A DNA stretch of 64,000 nt, taken from positions 1-64,000 of the forward strand of contig JAIBBV010000001.1 in assembly GCA_019694465.1 (NCBI GenBank), in the 5' to 3' direction. Position numbers and translations under genes: made by a program. Below, one piece after another: positions 45,571-54,311 of this stretch. Origin of the DNA: Oligoflexia bacterium (GTDB lineage Bacteria; Bdellovibrionota_C; UBA2361; JAFLCA01). Numbering within the stretch: position 1 is the stretch's first letter; each line of letters begins with the position of its first letter. A model generated the notes under the pieces. The model saw nothing but the letters and a program-made list of their open reading frames with translations. It was not told the DNA's origin and searched no databases.

Positions 45571-46632
45571 ATGCATTCAGTTTCCAAGCTACTGTTTATG
45601 CTCGCCCTTATGCTGGGTAGCTTAGCTTGGAGCGAGGCTCCTCAAACACCTCGCCTCAAGGTAGGTGTTATTAATGGCTATAGCGGCGACTGGGCTGCGT
45701 ATGGAACTGCTTATCAACTGGGACTGAGACTTGCGAAGGTAGAAGAGCAAGTCGAGTTTATATTCGAGGACGATCAGTTCTTACCCGCCAAGACTATAAC
45801 TGCCTTCAATAAGCTAGTGAGCCAAGACCATGTCGATGTAGTTATGGTCGGAGACGATGGCACTGCGCAGGCAATTGCTCCGCTTGCTCAGCGTAGTCAC
45901 ATTCCCCTACTTGCTTGGGCTGGCATATCAAAGAATTTAAGGAACCCAGATGTATTTAGACTTTGGGGGGTTCCGGCGGCAGAAATCGGACCCATGTTGA
46001 GTCTAGTGAAAAAAATGGGCGCTAGGAAGCTGCGCGCTTTAGTGGCCGTGCATCCGTACGCATCCTTTTTCGGTCAAAGTATCTGCAAAGAGCTAGGCGA
46101 TAGGTGTGTCGGGATTGATGAGTTCACAGTTGACCCCACCGACATAAAAATAAACCTACTACAAGCCAAGTCCGCAGGCGTTGATGGCTTTGTGCTGTGC
46201 CTAAACCCTGGAACCAATGGGCTGTTGGCGCGCCAGATGCGTGAAATTGGCCTAAACTTCATGATGTTTGGGTGCAATTTTTTCGAGAACTCTATTGATT
46301 GGGACGCGGCGCGTGGGGCTTTGGATGGTGCTACCTTTATTGCCCCAGAAGTACAGAAGGAATTTCGAGAGATGTACGTCAAAGCGACTGGATCCGGTGC
46401 CCATCTTATTTCCGCAGCTGTGCACTATGATGCGGCTAAGCTTTTGGCTCGTCTGTCGAAACTATCTGGACCAAGACGCGCTGAGATTATTCCTGCACTT
46501 TTGGCCATCCAAGACTATCAAGGCGCTTTAGGCGCATTTAGAGCGGTCAATGAAGACGGCGATCAGCACATGCTGATTCACATGCGTCCCTACCGAATTC
46601 ATGATAAGGATCTCGTGCCGCTTGATGAGTAA
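45571..46632 (+). CDS. ABC-transporter-type periplasmic substrate-binding protein (Leu/Ile/Val-binding fold)
   Basis: The 353-residue protein has a signal peptide (LLFMLALMLGSLAWS) and the type 1 periplasmic-binding fold: KVGVINGYSGDWAAYG, NKLVSQDHVDVVMVGDDGTAQAIAPLA and LLAWAGISKNLRNPDVFRLW. It would bind an amino acid or similar small ligand in the periplasm. No permease or ATPase genes are nearby, so it is an orphan that could serve a distant transporter or a sensor. The ATG is preferred over TTG two codons earlier. It is followed by a DAO-type oxidase, which may be linked to the same ligand. Confidence 0.83.
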   Translation: MHSVSKLLFMLALMLGSLAWSEAPQTPRLKVGVINGYSGDWAAYGTAYQLGLRLAKVEEQVEFIFEDDQFLPAKTITAFNKLVSQDHVDVVMVGDDGTAQAIAPLAQRSHIPLLAWAGISKNLRNPDVFRLWGVPAAEIGPMLSLVKKMGARKLRALVAVHPYASFFGQSICKELGDRCVGIDEFTVDPTDIKINLLQAKSAGVDGFVLCLNPGTNGLLARQMREIGLNFMMFGCNFFENSIDWDAARGALDGATFIAPEVQKEFREMYVKATGSGAHLISAAVHYDAAKLLARLSKLSGPRRAEIIPALLAIQDYQGALGAFRAVNEDGDQHMLIHMRPYRIHDKDLVPLDE

Positions 46633-46722
46633 GGTTAAGCTGATTCGAAACAGCACTGATAGCTGTAGGACTCTGTCGCTGTAAAATAGCGTAGCTTTTG
46701 CTAGCGCTAGGATTTCTTGTTT

Positions 46723-47865
46723 ATGGCCACCAATCATTCATTTTGGGAAACTCAGCAGTTCTTTAAAGGCTACGATGTACTTGTTGTGGGCGCGGGTATT
46801 GTTGGGCTTAGCGCTGCCCTAACTCTTAAAGCCCAGCAGCCAAACTTGAAAGTGGCAGTCCTGGAAGCAGGGCATCTACCATCAGGAGCTAGCACAAAGA
46901 ACGCTGGCTTTGCGTGCTTTGGAAGCATTTCGGAACTATTGGAATTCGAAAAGCGCAGTTCTGCTGCCCGCGTGTTGGAGTTGGTTAAGTTACGCTGGGA
47001 AGGCTTGGGTCTACTGCGTAAAAACATTGGAGACGCAAACCTAGAGTTTCAGCAATGTGGCGGCTTTGAAATATTTCGCTCCACAGAAATACGAATGTCG
47101 AAGCTTTGCAGGGACAAGATTAGCTATTTCAATGATCTCCTGGCCAGCGTACTTGGTGCTGATAATGTTTACTGTGACGCTACTGCCAAAGTTGATGAAT
47201 TCGGACTCTCTGACGTGTGTTGCATGATCGAGAATCGACTTGAGGGGCAGATCGACAGTGGAAAAATGATGGCGGCACTTATGACTCGCGTCTCAGGGCT
47301 GGGAGTTCATGTCTTCACAAATACTACTGTGCAATGCATTGAGTCTGTTAACTCATCGCAACGTGTGGTGACTCAGCATGGGTGCTACGAGACTAAAGCC
47401 GTAATTGTCGCCACGAATGCATTTGCAACGCAGCTCCTGCCCCATTTAGACGTAGTGCCGGGGCGTGGCCAAGTGCTTGTTACGAAGCCCCTTCCCAATC
47501 TTAAGCTGCGCGGCACTTTTCACTACCAGGATGGCTTTTACTACTTTCGCAACGTAGGCCAGCGAGTTCTTTTAGGCGGCGGGAGAAATTTGGATTTTAA
47601 GGCTGAAGAAACGCTGCAACCAGGGCTTAGCTTAAAAATTCAAGAATCACTCGAAGCATTATTGAGAGATGTAATATTGCCGGGGACAAAATTTGAGATT
47701 GAGCAACGCTGGAGTGGTGTCATGGCTTTTGGTGAAGATGTCGAGCCGATCATAAGCATGATCAGACCAGGCTTATTTTGCGCCGTGCGTTGCAATGGCA
47801 TGGGAGTAGCGATGGGTAGTGGCTCCGGCTCGCAGGTGGCGCGACTGGCACTTCAATCGGTATGA
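46723..47865 (+). CDS. DAO-family FAD-dependent oxidoreductase
   Basis: The 380-residue flavoprotein has the FAD motif VVGAGIVGLSAAL near 24, the adenosine Glu of VLEAG, GASTKNAGFACFG, an acidic/aromatic middle domain and the C-terminal RCNGMGVAMGSGSG loop. It belongs with glycine oxidase/gamma-glutamylputrescine oxidase-like amine oxidases. The substrate cannot be named. About 90 bases separate it from the binding-protein gene on the same strand. ATG is preferred to a TTG two codons before. Confidence 0.83.
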   Translation: MATNHSFWETQQFFKGYDVLVVGAGIVGLSAALTLKAQQPNLKVAVLEAGHLPSGASTKNAGFACFGSISELLEFEKRSSAARVLELVKLRWEGLGLLRKNIGDANLEFQQCGGFEIFRSTEIRMSKLCRDKISYFNDLLASVLGADNVYCDATAKVDEFGLSDVCCMIENRLEGQIDSGKMMAALMTRVSGLGVHVFTNTTVQCIESVNSSQRVVTQHGCYETKAVIVATNAFATQLLPHLDVVPGRGQVLVTKPLPNLKLRGTFHYQDGFYYFRNVGQRVLLGGGRNLDFKAEETLQPGLSLKIQESLEALLRDVILPGTKFEIEQRWSGVMAFGEDVEPIISMIRPGLFCAVRCNGMGVAMGSGSGSQVARLALQSV

Positions 47866-47881
47866 TGTACGGAGAATAGCG

Positions 47882-48562
47882 ATGGCACAGTCCTCAGATG
47901 ACATTTCTTTCGTAGAAGCGTTCGTCGGTTTATTAATGGAGCCGCAGGTAACCTTAGAGCAGCTCTTGAACCAAGAGCGCCCACCTTATGCTCTAAGCAT
48001 GTTCAATGCAATTTTGGCTATCTTGTTGGGGCCGCCGGCAATTCAGCTATTAAGATGGGATTTCCTTGAGACCCGTACACGCGCACTGGCTGCCCTTTTT
48101 TTAATGCTGGTTTTGACAGCACTCTTCTTTATTCTGCTTGAGTACCTGTTCCTACGGCTTTGGAGCTACCGTCTTTCATTGCTCACTCTTGCGCGACTTT
48201 TGGTTTATGCAGCTGCACCCCTGGGTGTTCTAGCGTTGGGTTATTACATTGTAAATCTATCAATTTGTCAGGGGCGCTTAACTGTTGCTAGCTACTTGCT
48301 TACTGGGGTGCGCGATGCAGATGATTGGCTTATCGCGTACTTTCCAGCCCTGCATATTGTTGGAAAGATGTGGTTTCTCTATCTTTTCTATCATGGCCTT
48401 AGAATCCTCACCAATATGCGACCGGCGCTGGCGGTCTGCCTCGCCATTTTTTCTTCTATCCCATTCTATCTAGGAATGCTGTCAGCCTTTACATTTGTAG
48501 ATTGGCTATGGCCAGGCTCAGCTGATATTGTGGCGCAGTTGGCTATGGCGATTATCAAGTAG
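47882..48562 (+). CDS. Yip1-like integral membrane protein
   Basis: The 226-residue protein has a short cytoplasmic N-terminus (VEAFVGLLMEPQVTLEQLL) and five or so membrane helices. The layout and the early EPQ.T.E motif resemble Yip1-domain bacterial membrane proteins of unknown role. GGAGA lies 9 bases before the chosen ATG, and 17 bases separate it from the oxidase stop, so the two are probably co-transcribed. An earlier in-frame start inside the oxidase gene is less likely. Confidence 0.65.
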   Translation: MAQSSDDISFVEAFVGLLMEPQVTLEQLLNQERPPYALSMFNAILAILLGPPAIQLLRWDFLETRTRALAALFLMLVLTALFFILLEYLFLRLWSYRLSLLTLARLLVYAAAPLGVLALGYYIVNLSICQGRLTVASYLLTGVRDADDWLIAYFPALHIVGKMWFLYLFYHGLRILTNMRPALAVCLAIFSSIPFYLGMLSAFTFVDWLWPGSADIVAQLAMAIIK

Positions 48563-48702
48563 TAACAATTAATGCGTGGCAAAATGAAGCGGATTGCTTT
48601 GCTCGCGATACAAGCGCGTGGAGTGTGCCGTGTGATTTTGTTACGAGCTTCAAGCCTAGCCGGAGTGACTTATGTACAGCTCACAGATGGAGGCAGTGAT
48701 AG

Positions 48703-49074
48703 ATGAACGCGGAGCAATCATCAAATAGCGCTGAGGTTAGTCCAAAGTTTAACTCCAAGTTATTCTGGTTTAGTTTTGTACTACCAACGGTTTTGATTGT
48801 AAGCGGATTTTGTTTTGCTGAGTTGGTTGCCAAGTTGGGAGGGCCTGAGGCGCGATTCTCTTTAGAGAGCATGATTGGGCCAGTTTGGGCTATCGGCGTT
48901 TTTCTCCTGTGTGTGGCTTGCCCGCTTGTTTGTGCAGCGCAGTGTGTAAAATTCTTGAAGTCTGGCTTGGCTAAAGTGGTTTGTGGCCTGGTCCTGTCAG
49001 GGCTACTAACAATAGTCAATGCCGTCATCGGCGTATCTACTTGCGCTACATTTAATCCCCCAAACTTTCACTAA
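48703..49074 (+). CDS. Small membrane protein coupled to radical SAM gene
   Basis: The 123-residue protein has three hydrophobic segments (about 22-46, 60-82 and 90-115) and a Cys-rich middle (LLCVACPLVCAAQC). No family is recognised. GATGGAGG precedes the ATG by a few bases. Its stop TAA overlaps the radical SAM ATG (TAATG), which ties its expression to that enzyme and suggests a membrane-embedded accessory. Confidence 0.65.
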   Translation: MNAEQSSNSAEVSPKFNSKLFWFSFVLPTVLIVSGFCFAELVAKLGGPEARFSLESMIGPVWAIGVFLLCVACPLVCAAQCVKFLKSGLAKVVCGLVLSGLLTIVNAVIGVSTCATFNPPNFH

Positions 49075-50456
49075 TGACAGCGACGTTAGTGTCAGAAATG
49101 CAAGTATTGAAGGAGACGCGCAGCCGTTGTCCTGTTTGCTTTGCCTTATGTCCAGCTCAGGTCTTAAAGAGTAATGGAACGCCAAGCCAAGTTGTTCTGG
49201 CACGTGAATGTAGTGCCCATGGCCGACAGGAGTCCGTTATTAGCTCAGACGCACGGTTTTATTGGCTTTCACATGGTAGCAGGAATGGTGCTTGCCAGGA
49301 AACTTGTGCCTGCGCAGCAGGAGCTCCTGATAAACTGGCTGCACTGGGGCGCAATGCCTTGTTGCCACATTCAACGCCATTTGAAAAACTTTCTACGTGT
49401 TTGGCGCTCATTGAAATCGTGGACTCCTGCAACTTGTCTTGTCCAACTTGTTATGCCGACTCGCCGCACCTTCCAGGCTCAGTTGTAAAGGCAGTTCCTG
49501 TCGCCGATCTGATTGCTCGTATCCAAGGTGTTATCGACAGAAAGGGCGGCATAGAAATACTTCAGCTTTCCGGCGGCGAGCCAACTCTGCACCCAGATTT
49601 TTTTCGTTTGCTGGACTGGATCAAGACCAACCCCAAAATCGATTACCTTCTCATTAATACCAATGGGTTACGTTTGGCTAATGATGAGCAATTCATCACA
49701 AGCCTTGCTGAGCGAGTACGATTCGATAATTTACAGATTTACTTGCAGTTTGATGGCCCCCAAGAGGCAGGGCAGCGTCAACTTCGTGGGGCCGATCTTA
49801 GAGAGATAAGAATGCGAGCCATTGAGCGCTGTGCTTCCATTGGCTTGCCGGTGACACTAGCGATGACGGTGACGGCCCAAAATATTCCCTATTTATGGGC
49901 TGCTGCCAAAGTGGGACTGGAACATAAGAATGTGCGAGGCATTACCTATCAGCCGCTAATCCTTAGTGGTCGCAATCCAAGCAGTTTGGCGCAAAGTGCG
50001 AATCCCATTAACACTGCTGATATAATCCTTGGTCTGGTTGAGCAGGCAGGTGGACAGCTGTGCTTCGATGACTTCACACCATTGCCCTGTGGAGACCCGA
50101 ACTGCGCTACTATTGGATATTTGCTGCGCATACAGGGCGAGCTTCGCTCTATAAGTAGTTTTGTTGACTTCAAACGCGTGCAGGGCTTTTTAAGTGATCG
50201 CGTACGCTATAGTTTGGAGGACTTATCTAAGTGTGGGTGTGAATCAGAGCCACTGGGTAAACTTCTGCATGACTTTGAGTTAGATGAATCAAATACGTTT
50301 CGACTCTTTATTAAGCCTTTTATGGATGCGCGCACTTGGGATGAAGATAGAATTGATCGTTGTTGCACGCATGTCATTCGCCCTGACGGAAAATTAGACT
50401 CGTTCTGTCGTTACTACTCAGGGTTTTCAGATAAAGTAGCTGCGCAAGTAGAGTGA
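49074..50456 (+). CDS. Radical SAM protein of the MJ0619/tetraether-lipid-synthase-like group
   Basis: The 460-residue protein has an N-terminal metal-binding region (C19-P-V-C22...C46-S-A-H-G) and a radical SAM barrel with C119-N-L-S-C123-P-T-C126-Y. LSGGEPTLHPDFFRLL follows as the SAM-binding GGE motif. A Cys-rich C-terminal part (PCGDPNC, KCGCE, RCC, FCRYY) could hold further clusters. This N-terminal C-x2-C...C-x2-HG plus CNLxCPxCYA pattern resembles MJ0619 and the archaeal tetraether synthase Tes, which perform difficult C-C or methylation chemistry on inactivated carbons. It is coupled to a small membrane protein upstream and an Lgt-like protein downstream. The lipid link is inferred. 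Confidence 0.72.
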   Translation: MTATLVSEMQVLKETRSRCPVCFALCPAQVLKSNGTPSQVVLARECSAHGRQESVISSDARFYWLSHGSRNGACQETCACAAGAPDKLAALGRNALLPHSTPFEKLSTCLALIEIVDSCNLSCPTCYADSPHLPGSVVKAVPVADLIARIQGVIDRKGGIEILQLSGGEPTLHPDFFRLLDWIKTNPKIDYLLINTNGLRLANDEQFITSLAERVRFDNLQIYLQFDGPQEAGQRQLRGADLREIRMRAIERCASIGLPVTLAMTVTAQNIPYLWAAAKVGLEHKNVRGITYQPLILSGRNPSSLAQSANPINTADIILGLVEQAGGQLCFDDFTPLPCGDPNCATIGYLLRIQGELRSISSFVDFKRVQGFLSDRVRYSLEDLSKCGCESEPLGKLLHDFELDESNTFRLFIKPFMDARTWDEDRIDRCCTHVIRPDGKLDSFCRYYSGFSDKVAAQVE

Positions 50457-51166
50457 TGATGCTTCCCTATCAGATTTTAAGCTTAGTGGCGCTGCTTGTG
50501 GGTGCATTCTATTGGTCACGCCGAGCCGCAAAGGATGCCAAGTTAGCTCCGATTTTTGCTACTTCGATTGCTGGAGCAATTTTTGGTGCTAAGGCCGGTT
50601 ATCTGATGGCTGAAGGCATTCAAAACTGGCGTAGCTCGGGGCAAATTTTTGATTTAATTGCTGGAAAGACCATAGTGGGAGGCCTCATAGGGGGCTATCT
50701 AGGGGTAGAAGTGATGAAAAGAGTCCTGCGCTATCCCTATGTGACTGGGGATCTGTTTGCAGCACTTGTACCACTTTCAATTGCGATTGGCCGCATTGGC
50801 TGCATTCTAGCGGGATGTTGTCAGGGAAAGGTGTGCCCACTGCGCTGGTATACGTTAATTGACTCTGCAGGATTGGTGCGTTGGCCTGCTGCCCAGGTAG
50901 AGCTGGTGTTTAATTTAGGTTGTGTGCTTACTTTTTCTATTCTGCGCAGGCGTGAACTGGGGCGCGGACAGCATTTTCATCTGTACATGATCGCCTATGG
51001 ATTGTTTCGTTTCCTTCATGAGTTTATGCGCGAGCCAGGAGCGAGTTGGACTGCACTGAACGGATATCAATATCAATCGATAGTGTTGGCTTTACTCGGA
51101 CTAAGAGGGCTTATTCTGCGTGCGAAGAGCCCTAATTCATCACTCGCGCCAACTCAGACTTGCTAG
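50456..51166 (+). CDS. Lgt-like membrane protein (prolipoprotein diacylglyceryl transferase family)
   Basis: The 236-residue polytopic protein has the Lgt plan: VGGLIGGYLG near residue 75, the Arg of AIGRIGCILAGCCQG near 112, and MIAYGLFRFLHEFMREP near the C-terminus. Lgt moves diacylglyceryl from phosphatidylglycerol to prolipoprotein Cys. The usual GRxGNFxN signature is replaced by GRIGCxLxGCC, and the expected His in the GG loop is absent, so the substrate may differ. Its ATG overlaps the radical SAM stop (TGATG), and the two are expected to act on one lipid or lipoprotein. Confidence 0.78.
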   Translation: MMLPYQILSLVALLVGAFYWSRRAAKDAKLAPIFATSIAGAIFGAKAGYLMAEGIQNWRSSGQIFDLIAGKTIVGGLIGGYLGVEVMKRVLRYPYVTGDLFAALVPLSIAIGRIGCILAGCCQGKVCPLRWYTLIDSAGLVRWPAAQVELVFNLGCVLTFSILRRRELGRGQHFHLYMIAYGLFRFLHEFMREPGASWTALNGYQYQSIVLALLGLRGLILRAKSPNSSLAPTQTC

Positions 51167-52247
51167 CTTCGTCATACAGGATTATTGGGCGCTCCTTTGG
51201 TGCGCCTAGCTCGCGTGCCTTTGCAGCTATGCCGTCTAAAAACTTTTTGCGCGCAAAGTCGGGCATCGCGCTCATGGGAAAGTCACGAAAGTAGATTGCA
51301 ATTGTTTGCTGCCCAGAGTCATCAACGCGCACAAACTTTGGCCCAGCCACTGGATTTGAAGTCAAAAATTCAGACAGCTGCGCATTCAGCGCACTAGCAT
51401 TGCCTGTGTTACTTGCGGATTGGGGCGCTTTAGATGGTGTTTCAGATTTTAGGGAGGCCAAAAACCCCTGAAAGCGCTCGCGCGCCTCATCAGTAGGAGC
51501 ATGCGCTAAAGCAAGTTCACCGTAGTGCATAGCTTCATTACGCTTTCCCATTTGTGCGTATGTAATAGATGTGTAGGCCAGAGCATGAAAGTCATTTGGT
51601 TTCTGACTGAGAACATACTGTAGTTCTTTCAGTGCCTCGTCACCCTTGCCAAGAAAGGTAAGTGCGCTCGCAAGGCGGGCACGAATCGGATGATCGTCGG
51701 TTTTCTTCCTAAGGTAGGCTTGGTAATAGAAGACAGCTTTGTCAAAAATTTGCTGATTGAAGGCAATGTCACCCATCGAAGCCAAGGCATCCGGGTCATC
51801 TGGCACTGCCTTAAGGATGCTAGTCATTACATCCATCGCCTCGTATAGAAGAGCAGAGGGAGGTTTCTGCATTTCACGCATGCGATCTACGAGTGCGCGC
51901 GCGTATTCGCGCAGACTTTCTAAGCTATGACCACTCTTTTCAATATCAGCCTTTAGTTTTTGCAATTCTTGGTCGCTACTAAGATCCCACTCAGTGTCGC
52001 CTTGCTCAGCTTGGGTATACACTTGAGTTGGTTTAGAGCCAGCAAATGTCGACTGCATCTTTTGTGGAATAGCCCACAGCGCGGCAGTACTAACCAGCAC
52101 TAGCAGCGCCCCTTTTCCACTAAAGTGGTAGCGGATATTGGGCTTACTAAGATCCCAGCCGCAATGAGGGCAAAACTTGGCAGCACCTAATACTTCTTGT
52201 GAACAGCGCTGACATTGAGCGCCAAGCTTTTGTGCTAGTTTAGTCAT
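51132..52247 (-). CDS. Zinc-ribbon, membrane-anchored TPR protein
   Basis: The 371-residue protein begins with a zinc ribbon (C12-x2-C15, C26-x2-C29), has one membrane helix near 47-63, and then a TPR array (about 140-275: DALASMGDIAFNQQIFDKAVFYYQAYL, LAYTSITYAQMGKRNEAMHYGELAL). The C-terminal domain of about 90 residues (PVAGPKFVRVDDSGQQTIAIYFRDFPM) is not recognised. The helix topology would place the TPRs in the periplasm. The final 35 bases overlap the convergent Lgt-like gene. Confidence 0.75.
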   Translation of the reverse strand: MTKLAQKLGAQCQRCSQEVLGAAKFCPHCGWDLSKPNIRYHFSGKGALLVLVSTAALWAIPQKMQSTFAGSKPTQVYTQAEQGDTEWDLSSDQELQKLKADIEKSGHSLESLREYARALVDRMREMQKPPSALLYEAMDVMTSILKAVPDDPDALASMGDIAFNQQIFDKAVFYYQAYLRKKTDDHPIRARLASALTFLGKGDEALKELQYVLSQKPNDFHALAYTSITYAQMGKRNEAMHYGELALAHAPTDEARERFQGFLASLKSETPSKAPQSASNTGNASALNAQLSEFLTSNPVAGPKFVRVDDSGQQTIAIYFRDFPMSAMPDFARKKFLDGIAAKARELGAPKERPIILYDEASKSELARVMN

Positions 52248-52371
52248 GGGCCTAACTGTGCCATGCCTTGCTTATCGCTGACAACCGTGGGCCATGATTG
52301 CCTGCTAGGATACTTTTAAGTGGCTGCATGCGCTTTTGGTTTATGGTGAAGAGAGTCTCGGGCGTCTGGCC

Positions 52372-53028
52372 TTACTGGCAAAGCTCGAGCAGCGAGTCAT
52401 AAACTGGAAAGCCTAGAGTTTGCAGGCGCTTACGAGAGAATATGCCCCTAGCTACAAGGATGCAATCAATTCCTAAGCTGTGCGCAACTTCAGCATCGTG
52501 TGAGCTGTCACCAACAATTACGTTCTCAGACTTTGAGATACCGTAGCGTTGCTCAATGCTGGCGATTAGCTCGAGGCCTAACTTAGCCTTACTTTCCCCG
52601 CCTTGCCCAGGTGGCAGGGCGGCGATCTCTTCAAAGCAGTTTAGGACCCCATGCTCTTCGGCAGCCTGTAATAATTCTGGTTTTGTATGGGCAGAGAGAA
52701 TCGATTGCTTTATGCCGGCTTGTTGAATGGTAAATAGGAGGCGTTCTGCTCCAGGCTGCAAGCCGCAAGAGCTGCGGCGAGCCTCGTAACTCCGTGCCCA
52801 AGCCTCCATCATGCGCGTAATCATATCATCACTTGCCTCAGGCATGAACGCTTTATAGAAGGCGCTAATCGGAAAGTGCACTATCTCGCGCCAGCTTTCG
52901 TAATCAGGGCAGCTTTTGCCCGCCGCCTCGAAGACCTCTACAAATATATCGTAACTTAGTTTGGCGTCAGCCAGTAATGTCCCGTTCCAGTCCCAAATAA
53001 CGTGCCGATATCGGGATAATTCTTTCAC
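52372..53028 (-). CDS. HAD-family phosphatase (phosphoglycolate phosphatase-like)
   Basis: The 218-residue HAD hydrolase has motif I VIWDWNGTLL (nucleophile Asp13; the second acid is Asn, as in several PGP-like relatives), a helical cap, motif II LSAHTK and motif IV VGDSSHDAEVAHSLG. It would dephosphorylate a small sugar phosphate such as 2-phosphoglycolate. It follows hemW by only 5 bases and is probably the last gene of a secA-hemW operon. Confidence 0.83.
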   Translation of the reverse strand: MKELSRYRHVIWDWNGTLLADAKLSYDIFVEVFEAAGKSCPDYESWREIVHFPISAFYKAFMPEASDDMITRMMEAWARSYEARRSSCGLQPGAERLLFTIQQAGIKQSILSAHTKPELLQAAEEHGVLNCFEEIAALPPGQGGESKAKLGLELIASIEQRYGISKSENVIVGDSSHDAEVAHSLGIDCILVARGIFSRKRLQTLGFPVYDSLLELCQ

Positions 53029-53033
53029 TGGAT

Positions 53034-54290
53034 TTATTCTAGAGATCTGGTCTGAATGAAGGATGGCTCAGGAACTTCTATAGTTACTGTAGGTCTTTCT
53101 ACGCGCACCTTTTTCTCCGGGTGCGCAAAGTTTTCGATTACGCTATCAGCCAGCAGCAATCCACGCTCTGATAGGGCAATATTATCATTGCTGCGCTTAA
53201 TTAGCCCTTCGCTCGAGAGAACTTCTAGTAAGTTTGGATATAAGGTCTCCACTGTGACCCCAAAACGCTGCTCAAAAGCCTTTACGCTAATGCCGGCAAT
53301 CTTTCGCAACCCAAGAAAGAAGAACTCAAACACAGCACTTTCAAACGAGAGCTCATCATGCCAGCTTTCAGCCTGCCCATGCGCCACAGCTTCTTCAATA
53401 TATTTGGCTGGTAGCGCTGCGTTGGACCAACGTGTTCCAAAAGAGTCCGGCTTTTGAGCGGCGATGCGATTAAAGCTGTGTGCACCGGCACCAATTCCAA
53501 GATAATCGTCGCCATTCCAGTAAGCCAAATTATGGCGCGCCTCTCTGCCTATTACAGCAAAGTTGCTAATCTCATAGCGCTGCAGTCCATGCGCCGGGAG
53601 CAGAGAGTTTACTAGGTTCATCATTTCTATTACGTGATCTTCGCTTGGCAACTTAAGTTGCCCTTTGCGGTATGAAAGGTAGAAGGGGGTGCCCTTCTCT
53701 ACCGTGAGTCCATATGCGGAAATATGCACAGGCTCTAGAGCGAGCGCAGCTTGCAAGTCTGATTCCCATTCTTTAATTGTTTCATCTGGAGCGCCATAAA
53801 TCAGGTCGATGTTAACGTTGCTTAGGCCTGCAGACTTGGCAGCCTCAACTGCTGCTTCTATGTGGTCGGGCGAATGCATGCGACCTAAAGCTGCCAATAC
53901 TCGGCGTTGAAAAGACTGTGCGCCAATGCTGAGGCGATTAACCCCTGCCTCTCTGTACCCGAGAATGTTATCTGGCGTCAGAGTGCCAGGATTGGACTCC
54001 AGAGATATTTCTACGTTGTCATGTACCGCGAATAGTTGGCAAATGGCGGCGACAACTTTACGTATCGCGGTAGGCTGGAAGAGACTTGGAGTGCCTCCAC
54101 CGAAGTAAATACTTTGGACCGTACGTGCGCGCCACTCTTTAAGGCTGGCGCGGTAGTCAAGCTCGGATAGTAAGGCGCTTACGTACTCTTTTTCTGGAAT
54201 CGCTGAGACTGCATATGCGTTGAAATCACAGTATGGGCACTTGTGAAAGCAATACGGGATATGAACATAAATCGAAATCGGCCTGAGCAT
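53034..54290 (-). CDS. hemW: Radical SAM heme chaperone HemW
   Basis: The 418-residue HemW-type protein has IPYCFHKCPYCDF with the cluster cysteines C14, C18 and C21, FGGGTPSLF, ESNPGTLT, RLSIGAQSFQ and a C-terminal HemN-like domain. HemW (formerly called oxygen-independent coproporphyrinogen oxidase) binds heme and hands it to respiratory enzymes. It sits 21 bases after secA, with the HAD gene following at once. Confidence 0.9.
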   Translation of the reverse strand: MLRPISIYVHIPYCFHKCPYCDFNAYAVSAIPEKEYVSALLSELDYRASLKEWRARTVQSIYFGGGTPSLFQPTAIRKVVAAICQLFAVHDNVEISLESNPGTLTPDNILGYREAGVNRLSIGAQSFQRRVLAALGRMHSPDHIEAAVEAAKSAGLSNVNIDLIYGAPDETIKEWESDLQAALALEPVHISAYGLTVEKGTPFYLSYRKGQLKLPSEDHVIEMMNLVNSLLPAHGLQRYEISNFAVIGREARHNLAYWNGDDYLGIGAGAHSFNRIAAQKPDSFGTRWSNAALPAKYIEEAVAHGQAESWHDELSFESAVFEFFFLGLRKIAGISVKAFEQRFGVTVETLYPNLLEVLSSEGLIKRSNDNIALSERGLLLADSVIENFAHPEKKVRVERPTVTIEVPEPSFIQTRSLE

Positions 54291-54311
54291 TATTCCTCAT
54301 CCTTCCCAAGT

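Noticed and set aside
45560..46728. Similar TTGTTTATG strings before two genes, perhaps a shared regulatory motif
   Set aside because: Only the start codon context of two genes matches over 9 bases; two occurrences are not enough to support an element.
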